This document shows positions 10,001 through 18,687 of a stretch of 64,000 nucleotides of DNA, piece by piece. The position numbers and the translations under genes were made by a program. Within the stretch, counting starts at the first letter, position 1; each line of letters begins with the position of its first letter. The stretch lies in contig AP023240.1 in assembly GCA_016592635.1 (NCBI GenBank), forward strand, positions 1,674,001 through 1,738,000. The letters are read 5' to 3'. A model generated the notes under the pieces. It saw only the letters and a program-made list of their open reading frames with translations. It had not been told where the DNA came from and did not search any database. Source of the stretch: Methyloprofundus sp. (GTDB lineage: Bacteria; Pseudomonadota; Gammaproteobacteria; Methylococcales; Methylomonadaceae).

Positions 10001-10027
10001 AAGCTCCAATTGTAGAAAATGGAGCTT
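10001..10027 (-). terminator. Terminator downstream of the corA-like gene
   Basis: Read on the minus strand, AAGCTCCA and TGGAGCTT form an 8-bp stem with an 11-nt loop, followed by a short T-run (GGAGCTTTTT). It lies about 140 bp beyond the corA-like stop and before the secreted-protein gene, so it probably separates the two transcripts. Confidence 0.6.
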
Positions 10028-10086
10028 CGTAAATGTAACTATATAATATTGCAGGACGTAGGAATTGTTATATTCTTGTCCGTATA

Positions 10087-10160
10087 GGCAGGAAGCATAT
10101 AAAAATCGAAACAGATTTTTGTGCTTTTGTTCTGTTTCTGCTGATATTTTGCTACCTGCC
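10087..10160 (-). other. Nested inverted repeats in the 3' region of the corA-like gene
   Basis: Outer arms GGCAGGAAGC (10087-10096) and GCTACCTGCC (10151-10160) pair with one mismatch. Inside them, GAAACAG (10108-10114) pairs with CTGTTTC (10132-10138). The structure begins 10 bp after the corA-like stop codon and could protect the 3' end of an abundant transcript or act in processing. No T-run follows. Confidence 0.5.
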
Positions 10161-10169
10161 CTAATAGTA

Positions 10170-10820
10170 TTAGAAGTTAGGCATTAAGCTAGGGACATGA
10201 GAAGCAGTGAATGTTGCATGGTAGCCATGAACCCCGTTGTAACAAGGATCGGTTTCTGCACAGTAAAATGCATTAACGCCACCCAAATTGATTGAGTACT
10301 TTCCTGCCGGTAATTTGGCGCGGTAAGTAACCTTTGCTTCGCCATGCAGTGATGCGACGACTGCTTTAAATTGAATGGTTGACCAGAAATTACCTGTTGA
10401 GTTGAAGCTGCCTTTTTCTCTTTCTGTCGTGCTGTCCCAGCCTTCATAGACAGATAGTGCAGGATAGAGCTCAGCACCTGAAGTGGCAAATGACTTTTCA
10501 CCGGTTTCTCTATCAACTTTCATTTCATAAACGCCTTCTTGACGTTCTAGTTCAATTGTTAAAATCACTTCTTCAGCTAGTTCTAGGGCAACCCAGTCTG
10601 TAGTGTGTGTCCAGCCTAAATCAGGCGCTTCAAAAGAAGGTTCGTATGAGCCTTTTCCGCCCGTACTACCAATGATTTCAGCAGTGCCATGATGACTTAG
10701 TTTGACAGTCCACTCATAACCAATGCCGCCTTCTTCAGGGTCGGCAAACTGAACTTCAGCAATGGCATGGGTTGATAAGACTAATGCGCTAGCGCCAAGA
10801 ATAGTTGCAAATGTGTTCAT
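10170..10820 (-). CDS. corA: CorA/MopE-type surface copper-binding protein (W-x-H motif)
   Basis: 216 residues with a signal peptide cleaved near A21. Methylococcus MopE and Methylomicrobium CorA bind Cu(I) with two histidines and a kynurenine made from the tryptophan of a W-x-H motif. Here GWTHTTDW supplies W70 and H72, H159 (ASLHGEAK) is a candidate second His ligand, and a disulfide-compatible pair C187/C193 sits in a conserved-looking GGVNAFYC stretch. Length fits CorA. The divergent neighbour is a di-haem peroxidase, the partner usual for corA and mopE. AGAGGA lies about 10 nt before the start. Expression is expected to be copper-repressed by analogy. This is not the CorA magnesium transporter. 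Alternative: an MbnP-like copper protein that also uses kynurenine. The family call rests on remembered motifs and context, not alignment. Confidence 0.75.
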   Translation of the reverse strand: MNTFATILGASALVLSTHAIAEVQFADPEEGGIGYEWTVKLSHHGTAEIIGSTGGKGSYEPSFEAPDLGWTHTTDWVALELAEEVILTIELERQEGVYEMKVDRETGEKSFATSGAELYPALSVYEGWDSTTEREKGSFNSTGNFWSTIQFKAVVASLHGEAKVTYRAKLPAGKYSINLGGVNAFYCAETDPCYNGVHGYHATFTASHVPSLMPNF

Positions 10821-11477
10821 TTTTATTTAATCCTCTTCGATTATTGTTGTCATTTTTTTGCTCTAAATATTAAGAAAAATATATGATCTTAAATAAAAAG
10901 TAGCCATTAAATAATGACGAGAGGTTACTAAGTTAAGTAACTGCTAATATAAAAGCAAAAAATATGCCAATGATGTGGGTAAAGGGTTGGGAGGTTACAA
11001 GATAAAGGTTCTTTAATTATGTAAATATTAATGTCTTAGGAGGAACGTGCATAGGAATAACCCCGAAGTTATAACGCAGGGTTTTTGTATCAGCAGGGAT
11101 GACTTCATGAGGCGCATAGTTATTCTACACAAGGAATGAGGTTATCCTTATTGGTGCAAAAGGACTAATTAGAAATCGGGAGGCTGTTTCATGTGCGTCC
11201 CTTAATATAAGCATCGGTGTTATGTGCACTCTTGCAAGCCATAAAAAGGCGTTAGACGTACTCTATGAAAATGATTAAAGGTAAGGAGAAGTTTCAATGC
11301 TTTTAGATTAAACTATGTTAAATAACATAATTTAATACCGTTAAATAACCTATTTCAATTTATATATTGACCTTATATTTGTGTGCCTTTGAAAGTTATA
11401 CTTTATATTGAATGGCTCAAAAATTGCTTATTTTTAAGTTATTTATTTTCGCTTAATGAGCAGGTACACAGTTAACG
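10821..11477. promoter_or_regulatory. 657-bp divergent regulatory region between corA-like and corB-like genes
   Basis: No convincing ORF. The sequence is AT-rich towards the peroxidase side. GTTAAATAAC occurs twice (11317-11326 and 11340-11349), 23 bp apart, and the first copy sits in a longer palindrome, ATGTTA-AA-TAACAT; these are candidate operator sites. The region is unusually long for a simple divergent promoter and may hold an untranslated leader or small RNA, which cannot be decided by reading. Confidence 0.4.
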
Positions 11478-13490
11478 ATGAGCACACATAAAAATATAAC
11501 CTTTCTGATTCTTATTGCTATGCTATTTAGCAGTATAGTAGCCTTAGAAAGGCATTTTAGTACTCCAGAAACTAAACTATTAGGTAAGGGGAGTATTACA
11601 GCTCTCAGTAATAGTTATCAACAATGGCAAGCACACTATCAGTTGCAGGGAGGAGATCAGTTTTTAACTATTCCTTTGCATTTCAATGCAGGCTTTTCTA
11701 CTTCGCGTATTAAATCATTAAGTACAATAAGGGTTGATTTGTATTCAGGTGAGTTTTTGGCTGATATTAAAGGTTTACCTACTGGTTCATACCATCTCTG
11801 GTTAGAGGGTAGCTTAAAAAAGGATGAGACAAAAATTCTGGCTAAGTATTTAGGAGAGCTTATAAATATAGAGGGTCGGCAATACTTAACCGCGCAATTA
11901 AATAAGGTTGATATGCAGAGTATGTATCTGAATCGATTCGTGGTCAGTGTGCAATCACAGCAGCCACTTACGTCATCATTACTTGTTGGTAGCCCCAGTT
12001 TATTTCAGAAAATATTTTATGAGGATCAGTATTGGGTGGCGGCGCAATTTGATTTGGCGCAAGTCGAGAAAGATTCTGCAAAGACGTTTGTTGAACATTT
12101 GTTACCTAAAGTAGCTTATGCTAGAGCGGGTAAGCCTTCATTACAAGATGTTTTAGGGGCGCAAATTATGGCTGGACGGAATTTGTTTATAAATGAAACT
12201 TTTGCAGGTAACGGGCGTACTTGTAGTACTTGTCATAGACTTGATAATAATCATACGATTGACCCAAAGTATATTGCAAAATTACCTAATGATGATCCGT
12301 TGTTTATTGCTGAAAATAACCCAGAGTTAGCAGAACTTGAGCGTTCTAAATTATTGCGTCAATTTGGCTTGGTATTAGCTAATATTGATGGGTTTGATAA
12401 ACCAGGAGTGCTACGTGGAGTGCCGCATTTGTTTGCATTAGGAACTTCAATGACACCTGAGGCAGAATTTGAAGGGACTGTTGTTCAGCATGCTTTAGGT
12501 TGGTCAGCAGATGGCTCACCTAATGATGGATCATTAAGATCGTTTACGGTTGGAGCTGTTATGCAGCATATGCCTAAAACTTTAAATAGAGAGGAAGGTG
12601 TTGATTTTCGCATGCCTACTGATGCAGAATTAGATGCATTGGAAGCCTACATGTTGTCCTTAGGGCGTTCATCAGAGTTAGATTTGGACACGATGTCTTT
12701 TTCATCTCCTATTGTACAGAAAGGCTTGGAACTGTTTCATAGTAAAGAACCAGGAACAGGACAATGTAAAGGCTGTCATTTAAATGCAGGTGCTAATAGT
12801 TCCTCTTCTTTACAAAATGGTAACCGTGATACTGGGGTGGAGAATATGCCAGATAGTCCGCTTAAGTTAGTTTGGGCGGAGGTTCCTCTAGATGGTGGTT
12901 TTGGTGGTGATGAACACAATAATTGTGGTTGGTCTAAAGAAGAACCATGTTATGGAAATAAAGAATTTAATATGACGACGGTGGTTGAAGCGGCTGATAC
13001 GGGGCCTTTTTTCCATAATAATGCAGTCAATACTATAGAAGAAGCCGTTGCATTTTATAATAGTAATGCTTTTCATAATTCACCTGGTGCTAACCCAGCC
13101 GACCCAAATGACCCTGAGTCTGTCTGTGAAAGGTGTATTCATTTGGAGCCAACTCAAATAACAGCGATAGCATTATTTTTACGTACGATTAATGCCATGG
13201 AGAGTATTCGTAGTTCTAATGAATTGGCGGAGCAAGCTGTGCAGCTGAATAGGCAGCAGCGTCGAGAACTATTGGCATTAGTGATAGCCGAAACAGAAGA
13301 TGCTGTAGAGGTTCTGGAAGGGGGGAATATCATTCCAAACCCTGAATCCGTTAAATTATTGCGACGAGCACTTATTTTTGAAAAAAGAGCATTAAGCAGT
13401 CGTAATAAATGGCATTCTACACAGCTAATTTATAAAGCTATTCAATTTAAGTCTGATGCTAATAATTTATTGCTCAAAGCAGAGTCTTAA
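11478..13490 (+). CDS. corB: Di-haem cytochrome c peroxidase/MauG-type protein, CorB/SACCP-like
   Basis: 670 residues with an N-terminal signal/anchor. Two CxxCH haem sites: C249-ST-CH and C430-KG-CH. Between them are peroxidase-family segments (GVPHLFALGTSM, RMPTDAELDALEAYMLSLGR). A third, non-canonical C550-ER-C-I-H555 lies near the end. The first ~210 residues are haem-free and beta-rich, an extension much longer than in classical CcpA (~330 residues). Di-haem proteins of this superfamily oxidise tryptophan in partner proteins (MauG; MbnH makes kynurenine in MbnP), and a CorB/SACCP peroxidase is encoded beside corA/mopE in methanotrophs. Its likely role is therefore oxidation of W70 of the divergent CorA-like protein (inference). 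It may also act as a surface peroxidase. Confidence 0.82.
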   Translation: MSTHKNITFLILIAMLFSSIVALERHFSTPETKLLGKGSITALSNSYQQWQAHYQLQGGDQFLTIPLHFNAGFSTSRIKSLSTIRVDLYSGEFLADIKGLPTGSYHLWLEGSLKKDETKILAKYLGELINIEGRQYLTAQLNKVDMQSMYLNRFVVSVQSQQPLTSSLLVGSPSLFQKIFYEDQYWVAAQFDLAQVEKDSAKTFVEHLLPKVAYARAGKPSLQDVLGAQIMAGRNLFINETFAGNGRTCSTCHRLDNNHTIDPKYIAKLPNDDPLFIAENNPELAELERSKLLRQFGLVLANIDGFDKPGVLRGVPHLFALGTSMTPEAEFEGTVVQHALGWSADGSPNDGSLRSFTVGAVMQHMPKTLNREEGVDFRMPTDAELDALEAYMLSLGRSSELDLDTMSFSSPIVQKGLELFHSKEPGTGQCKGCHLNAGANSSSSLQNGNRDTGVENMPDSPLKLVWAEVPLDGGFGGDEHNNCGWSKEEPCYGNKEFNMTTVVEAADTGPFFHNNAVNTIEEAVAFYNSNAFHNSPGANPADPNDPESVCERCIHLEPTQITAIALFLRTINAMESIRSSNELAEQAVQLNRQQRRELLALVIAETEDAVEVLEGGNIIPNPESVKLLRRALIFEKRALSSRNKWHSTQLIYKAIQFKSDANNLLLKAES

Positions 13491-13748
13491 TGAGGGGGAA
13501 AAGCATTCGTAAAGTATGATGACCTGAAGAGTTTGTAAGATTTTGAGGGTAATCTGTATGGAATTGTTGAGGTAATGGAAATTTTTATATTAGAATGCGG
13601 GAATTAGTCAGAAGGAGCTTTGAGGTTTCTGTAATAACTTAGGCACCTAGAAACAACAATCATCCACCCTTGCCAGTCTTTTTGTCTGTCATCCGTACTA
13701 TTGCAACAGTGTCGATGACAAACAAAATCTTGCCCAAATATTGGATGC

Positions 13749-14132
13749 TTATTTATTCTTAGGTGCCTTACCTCTAGCAAAGCGATAATAAACTGTTAAA
13801 AACAGGATTGCTCCAAAGGTATCAGCTAGCCAATCAGCGACATCACTCATACGATTAGGCACAAAAGATTGATGCCATTCATCAGAAAGGCCATACAAGC
13901 TTGCAAAAGTTAGGCTAAGCAATATTAATGTGGTTAATGAGGTCGTAAAGTGTCGCAAAGCACGTAATGCAAAGGCTGCTAAGATAAAATAAGCACCTGC
14001 ATGAAAGAGCTTATCCTGATGCGGAAATAGCATTGGGGTGGGTAGGACGGGTTGATCTGAGAGGTAATAGATAAAGAGACAATAGAGGGACAGCAGCAGT
14101 GTATCAAAGATCTTTTTGTAAAATAGTGACAT
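13749..14132 (-). CDS. VanZ-like membrane protein
   Basis: 127 residues with four hydrophobic segments and the VanZ-family signatures DKLFHAGAYFILAAFALRAL and LYGLSDEWHQSFVPNRMSDVADWLADTFGAIL (conserved acidic/His residues in a membrane loop). VanZ confers low-level teicoplanin resistance in enterococci, but most bacterial homologues have unknown function. It lies downstream of the aminotransferase on the same strand, separated by a strong palindrome that probably limits read-through. The 258 bp between it and the peroxidase gene hold no ORF that I can support. Confidence 0.88.
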   Translation of the reverse strand: MSLFYKKIFDTLLLSLYCLFIYYLSDQPVLPTPMLFPHQDKLFHAGAYFILAAFALRALRHFTTSLTTLILLSLTFASLYGLSDEWHQSFVPNRMSDVADWLADTFGAILFLTVYYRFARGKAPKNK

Positions 14133-14153
14133 ATGTTATTAACGAAAATTTAT

Positions 14154-14193
14154 GTAAGAAGGGCTTATAGTTGCAACTATAAGCCCTTCTTAC
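14154..14193 (-). terminator. 40-nt perfect palindrome between aminotransferase and vanZ-like genes
   Basis: Two 20-nt arms starting GTAAGAAGGGC and ending GCCCTTCTTAC are exact reverse complements with no spacer. The palindrome begins 13 bp after the aminotransferase stop (minus strand), consistent with an intrinsic terminator; A/T-rich sequence flanks both sides, so it could work for either strand. Confidence 0.7.
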
Positions 14194-14205
14194 AATTTTA
14201 TTGTT

Positions 14206-15390
14206 TTATGCTATGACCCGTTTGATACGCTCAATAGAGTTTTGTAAATTTTCCATACTGGTCGCAATAGAAATTCTGATATGGCCAGGGCAACCAAAGG
14301 CAGTACCAGGTACTAAAGCAACTTCTGCTTTTTCGATAAAAAACTGAGCTAAATCTAAATCATCATTCACACCGTCTAAACGCGCAATAAGCTTATCTAC
14401 ATTGGGAAATACATAAAAAGTACCATCAGTGCTAAGGCACTCAAATTCAGGTATTTTATTAAGTTCTTCCACGACATAATCATGGCGTTTTTTAAACTCA
14501 ACCAGCATAGTATCAATACAGCTTTGATCGCCTCTTAGTGCTTCTTCTGCAGCAACTTGTGAAATAGAGGTTGGATTTGAAGTACTTTGGGATTGCACTT
14601 TACGCATGCCTGCGATAATTTTTTCAGGCCCGGCAGCGTAACCAATACGCCAACCAGTCATAGAATAGGCTTTAGAAACACCATTCATAACAAGAGTCCG
14701 ATCATAAAGAGCAGGACAGGCGTTGAGAATATTTACAAAGCTACCTTTTTGCCAAAGGATATGTTCATACATGTCATCAGTTGCAATGATGATATCAGGG
14801 TAATCCAATAAGACTTCAGCCAGTGCTTTTAGTTCATCTAAAGTATATGCCACGCCAGTTGGGTTGGAGGGGCTATTAATAACAAATAAACGTGTTTTAT
14901 CGGTAATGGCAGCGCGTAATTGTTCAGCAGTAATTTTAAATTGCTGCTCTTGGCTAGCTTCAACAATGACAGGTACTGCATCGGCTAATAGGGCGATGTC
15001 AGGATAAGATACCCAATAAGGCGCAGGGATAATGACTTCATCACCTTTGTTTAATAGCGCTTGAGCCAAGTTATAAGAGCTTTGCTTGCCGCCAGATGAG
15101 ACCAGAATTTGTTTGGCATTATATTCTAGGCCATTGTCGTTTTTAAATTTAGCAATAATAGCCTGCTTTAAGCTCGGCGTGCCATCAACAGCAGTGTACT
15201 TGGTAAAGCCATTATTAATGGCTGTGATGGCAGCTGCTTTTATATGCTCGGGGGTATCAAAATCTGGTTCTCCAGCTCCCAAGCCAATAATATCTATACC
15301 TGCTGCGCGTAGTTCGGCTGCTTTTGCAGTAATGGCTAATGTGGGTGATGGTTTAACTGCACTAAGTCGGTCGGCGAGTTTGATACTCAT
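14206..15390 (-). CDS. aspC: Pyridoxal-phosphate aspartate/prephenate-type aminotransferase (subgroup I-beta)
   Basis: 394-residue class I aminotransferase that transfers amino groups between aspartate (or prephenate) and 2-oxoglutarate. Visible signatures: GLGAGEPDFDTPEHIK near the N-terminus, NSPSNPTGV (substrate/PLP Asn), the PLP-lysine segment SKAYSMTGWRIGY (about residue 238) and the C-terminal arginine segment HIRISIATS. The I-beta subgroup is typical of many bacteria and is sometimes annotated aspB or aatA; whether it also uses prephenate cannot be read from the sequence. The divergent neighbour is uvrB. Confidence 0.93.
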   Translation of the reverse strand: MSIKLADRLSAVKPSPTLAITAKAAELRAAGIDIIGLGAGEPDFDTPEHIKAAAITAINNGFTKYTAVDGTPSLKQAIIAKFKNDNGLEYNAKQILVSSGGKQSSYNLAQALLNKGDEVIIPAPYWVSYPDIALLADAVPVIVEASQEQQFKITAEQLRAAITDKTRLFVINSPSNPTGVAYTLDELKALAEVLLDYPDIIIATDDMYEHILWQKGSFVNILNACPALYDRTLVMNGVSKAYSMTGWRIGYAAGPEKIIAGMRKVQSQSTSNPTSISQVAAEEALRGDQSCIDTMLVEFKKRHDYVVEELNKIPEFECLSTDGTFYVFPNVDKLIARLDGVNDDLDLAQFFIEKAEVALVPGTAFGCPGHIRISIATSMENLQNSIERIKRVIA

Positions 15391-15591
15391 TAAAGTTCCC
15401 TCAAATAATTGATTGGTGTTTAAGTAAAGCTCAGTAGGGTGGATTTTAGCTACTATAGATACAGTTCATGGTTTTAATAAATGATCTAATAAAACGACGC
15501 TTATCTATCTTTTAATCAAACTGGATTATACCCTATGAATAATAGTTGCTAAAATGATTAATCCCATTAATCAATGTTGGTATAGGTGTAG

Positions 15592-17595
15592 GTGAGTAAG
15601 TTATTTAAAATCCATAGTCGATTTAAGCCCGCTGGTGATCAACCTGCGGCTATTAAGCAGCTGATTGAGGGTTTGGCAGATGGTGAAGTGCATCAAACTT
15701 TATTAGGGGTAACTGGTTCGGGAAAAACTTTTACTATTGCCAATATGATTAATGACATCCAGCGTCCTGCGATGATCATGGCTCCAAATAAGACCTTGGC
15801 AGCACAGCTATATGGAGAAATGAAGGAGTTTTTTCCAGAAAATAGTGTTGAATATTTTGTCTCTTATTACGATTATTATCAGCCTGAAGCCTATGTACCA
15901 GCTTCAGATACCTTTATTGATAAAGATGCGTCGCGCAATGAACATATAGAGCAAATGCGGCTGTCAGCTACTAAGGCATTGTTAGAGCGTAAAGATACTA
16001 TCGTGGTTGCTACTGTATCTGCTATTTATGGGCTAGGTGAACCAGAGTCATATTTTAAAATGGTATTGCACTTGGTGCGTGGCGATATGCTCAAGCAGCG
16101 GGATATTTTACGTCGTTTTGCTAGTATGCAATATACTCGGAATGATATTGAATTACGACGCGGTACCTATCGAGTACGTGGGGATGTTATTGATGTATTC
16201 CCAGCTGAGTCAGAAGAAGCTGCTTTGCGTATTGAATTATTTGATGATGAAATCGAGCGTTTGTCTTTATTTGATCCTTTGACAGGTGAAATTTTACATC
16301 GGGTAGCGCGCTATACGGTTTATCCCAAAAGTCATTATGTTGCTCCCCGAGAAACTTTATTAGCGGCGGTAGAAAAAATAAAAGTAGAGCTTAAAGAGCG
16401 TTTAGAACAACTACGTTCGATGAATAAATTAGTGGAAGCCCAACGTTTGGAGCAACGCACTCTATTTGATATTGAAATGATTTATGAAGTTGGCTACTGT
16501 TCAGGAATTGAAAATTACTCGCGCTATTTATCAGGGCGCGATGATGGTGAATCACCGCCGACTATGTTTGATTATTTACAAGATGATGCGGTAGTGATTA
16601 TTGATGAAAGCCATGTCACCGTTCCGCAAATTGGCGCCATGTATAAGGGCGATCGTTCACGTAAAGAAACCTTGGTTGAATATGGGTTTCGCCTACCGTC
16701 TGCTTTAGATAATCGGCCATTACGCTTTGATGAATTTGCCGAGAGAATAGGGCAGAGGGTCTATGTATCTGCAACGCCTGGGCCTTATGAAAAAGAACAT
16801 TCAGATATATTTGTTGAACAAGTGGTACGGCCAACGGGGTTGTTAGATCCTGAGATTGAAGTACGGCCAGCAACAACGCAAGTAGATGACTTATTATCAG
16901 AGATTAATATCCGAGTTGAGAAGCGAGAGCGAGTTTTAGTCACCACTTTAACCAAACGTATGTCGGAGGATTTGACCGAATATTTTATGGAGCACGATGT
17001 TCGGGTGCGCTATTTGCATTCCGATGTAGATACCGTAGAGCGGGTAGAAATTATTCGTGATTTACGTTTAGGTAGGTTTGATGTGTTGATCGGTATCAAC
17101 TTATTACGAGAAGGTTTGGATATTCCTGAAGTATCGCTAGTGGCTATTTTGGATGCAGATAAAGAGGGCTTTTTACGTTCTGTGGTTTCATTAATACAAA
17201 CCATAGGGCGTGCTGCCAGAAATCAAAATGGTAAGGCGATTTTATATGGTGATAAAATTACCAAATCCATGGCAAAAGCAATTGAAGAAACGCAACGCCG
17301 ACGGGAAAAGCAACACGAATTTAACCTGCAGCAGGGTATTACTCCTACGACCATTTTTAAATCAGTGACCGATATTTTAGAACTGAGCATACCTGGTGCA
17401 GGGCTAAACCAGTCCACTAAAAGTAAGGTTGCTGAGCAGCAGGCCAGTTACAAGTCCTTGTCGGCAAAAGATAAAGAGAAGAAGTTAGCGCAGTTAGAGG
17501 AACAAATGTATAAGCATGCGAAAAACTTGGAATTTGAAGAGGCAGCAAGAATGCGCGATGAAATTAAACAGCTGCAGGCAGAAATGTTGATTTAA
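15592..17595 (+). CDS. uvrB: Excinuclease ABC subunit B
   Basis: Damage-verification subunit of nucleotide-excision repair. 667 residues: Walker [10 protein letters not shown] (about 39-47), the beta-hairpin region [22 protein letters not shown]-like [10 protein letters not shown], helicase motifs V/VI ([26 protein letters not shown]), and the C-terminal UVR domain ([22 protein letters not shown]) that contacts UvrC. The start is GTG at 15592; the first residues [21 protein letters not shown] match the family N-terminus. The gene stands alone upstream of two tRNA-Val genes. Confidence 0.98.
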   Translation: MSKLFKIHSRFKPAGDQPAAIKQLIEGLADGEVHQTLLGVTGSGKTFTIANMINDIQRPAMIMAPNKTLAAQLYGEMKEFFPENSVEYFVSYYDYYQPEAYVPASDTFIDKDASRNEHIEQMRLSATKALLERKDTIVVATVSAIYGLGEPESYFKMVLHLVRGDMLKQRDILRRFASMQYTRNDIELRRGTYRVRGDVIDVFPAESEEAALRIELFDDEIERLSLFDPLTGEILHRVARYTVYPKSHYVAPRETLLAAVEKIKVELKERLEQLRSMNKLVEAQRLEQRTLFDIEMIYEVGYCSGIENYSRYLSGRDDGESPPTMFDYLQDDAVVIIDESHVTVPQIGAMYKGDRSRKETLVEYGFRLPSALDNRPLRFDEFAERIGQRVYVSATPGPYEKEHSDIFVEQVVRPTGLLDPEIEVRPATTQVDDLLSEINIRVEKRERVLVTTLTKRMSEDLTEYFMEHDVRVRYLHSDVDTVERVEIIRDLRLGRFDVLIGINLLREGLDIPEVSLVAILDADKEGFLRSVVSLIQTIGRAARNQNGKAILYGDKITKSMAKAIEETQRRREKQHEFNLQQGITPTTIFKSVTDILELSIPGAGLNQSTKSKVAEQQASYKSLSAKDKEKKLAQLEEQMYKHAKNLEFEEAARMRDEIKQLQAEMLI

Positions 17596-17598
17596 CGG

Positions 17599-17626
17599 TT
17601 GCAATATATATTTTCTTGGGTAGAAT
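17599..17626 (+). promoter_or_regulatory. Sigma-70-type promoter for the tRNA-Val pair
   Basis: TTGCAA (17599-17604) and TAGAAT (17621-17626) are separated by 16 bp, about 32 bp before the first tRNA and immediately after the uvrB stop. Fit to the consensus is good but was judged by eye. Confidence 0.5.
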
Positions 17627-17658
17627 ATGCTCTTCTTAATTAGTCACCAAGATTATTT

Positions 17659-17736
17659 AGGCGTGTAGCTCAGTCTGGTTAGAGCACCACCATTACATGG
17701 TGGGGGTCAGTAGTTCAAATCTATTCGCGCCTACCA
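17659..17736 (+). tRNA. tRNA-Val (anticodon TAC)
   Basis: Complete cloverleaf: acceptor AGGCGTG with CGCGCCT (one G-U), D arm GCTC/GAGC, anticodon stem CCACC/GGTGG with loop ATTACAT (anticodon TAC, Val codon GTA), T arm with TTCAAAT loop, and encoded CCA end. First of a tandem valine pair. Confidence 0.92.
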
Positions 17737-17766
17737 GTCATCTTGCACTCGATTATTAGATTCTTT

Positions 17767-17843
17767 AGGCGCGTAGCTCAGTTGGTTAGAGCACTACCTT
17801 GACATGGTAGGGGTCGGTGATTCGAATTCACTCGTGCCTACCA
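17767..17843 (+). tRNA. tRNA-Val (anticodon GAC)
   Basis: Acceptor AGGCGCG with CGTGCCT, D arm GCTC/GAGC, anticodon stem CTACC/GGTAG with loop TTGACAT (anticodon GAC, Val codons GTC/GTT), T arm GGTGA/TCACT with TTCGAAT loop, CCA encoded. It starts 30 bp after the first valine tRNA and its 3' end borders the accessory region at 18-31 kb. Confidence 0.93.
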
Positions 17844-17863
17844 TCTCATTTCTTTGAGATGGT
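17840..17863 (+). terminator. Hairpin terminating the tRNA-Val transcript
   Basis: ACCATCTCA pairs with TGAGATGGT (9 bp, 6-nt loop). The left arm begins inside the ACCA end of the second tRNA. Only a weak T-run follows. Confidence 0.5.
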
Positions 17864-18002
17864 AATTTCAAATTCCCCAAAACTATTTTAAATTTTGAAG
17901 ATTTTTGTAGCTATTCTTTTATAAAATTCTTGCTATGAAGACATGCTTTAAATTCCAGTTTTTGCCTATAATATATCAATATAAGGAAAATACGGAAAGA
18001 AA

Positions 18003-18635
18003 ATGAGTAAATACTATCCCCCAGTTTTTCAAGAAGAGAAATTTCACTGCATTCTATGTGGTGTATTCGCCAAGCAAAGTTGGCGTAATTTAGTTATAGT
18101 GGGTAACGCTAGCAGCACGAAGTTTACCTGTTCTGCGTGTCATCACTGTCAAGACTTATGCTATTGGTATAATGGGCGAATGATCGTACCATCAGAAGCG
18201 CCTGTTCCACCTCCACATTATGATATGCCTGATGTTTGCATAGAATATTATAATGAAGCAAGAGATGTTGTGGCGCGCTCTCCACGTGCTGCCGCTGCTT
18301 TATTACGTTTAACTATCCAAAAGCTATTAGTAGAACTTGGGGAAAAAGGCAAAAGCATTAATGACGACATAGGTGCATTAGTTGCTAAAGGCTTACCTGT
18401 TGAAGTACAACAGGCGCTTGATTACTGTCGTGTTGTAGGAAATAACGCCGTTCACCCTGGCGAAATTGAAATTAATGATGACCCTAATATTGCCAACAGC
18501 CTTTTTGAAATGATCAACTTCATAGTTGAAGTTAGAATTTCTCATCCTAAAAAAGTATCAAATCTATATAATATTCTACCTGAAGGAGCATTAAGGGCTG
18601 TAGAGAAGCGAGACGGTGAAGCAGGAAACACTTAA
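18003..18635 (+). CDS. DUF4145 domain protein with N-terminal zinc ribbon
   Basis: 210 residues. An N-terminal C-x2-C ... C-x2-C arrangement (CILCGVF ... CSACHHC) suggests a zinc ribbon. Residues ~75-175 match the DUF4145 pattern: ARDVVARSPRAAAALLRLTIQKLL, then ALDYCRVVGNNAVHPGEI with the characteristic (R/N)N-x-A-V-H-P motif, shared with HEPN-like folds. DUF4145 proteins are often accessory genes near restriction or defence functions. Good RBS (GGAAAG) before ATG 18003. It follows the tRNA-Val genes and precedes the toxin-antitoxin pair. The biochemical role is unknown. Confidence 0.82.
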   Translation: MSKYYPPVFQEEKFHCILCGVFAKQSWRNLVIVGNASSTKFTCSACHHCQDLCYWYNGRMIVPSEAPVPPPHYDMPDVCIEYYNEARDVVARSPRAAAALLRLTIQKLLVELGEKGKSINDDIGALVAKGLPVEVQQALDYCRVVGNNAVHPGEIEINDDPNIANSLFEMINFIVEVRISHPKKVSNLYNILPEGALRAVEKRDGEAGNT

Positions 18636-18687
18636 TAAGGTGCTCCAGTCGGACATAAAATTTAGCTTTATCTTCTGTAGTTAATTG

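Noticed and set aside
10170-10820. 'CorA' read as the magnesium transporter
   Set aside because: The name is shared only. This protein has a signal peptide, no membrane channel segments and no GMN motif; it resembles the copper-repressible CorA of methanotrophs.
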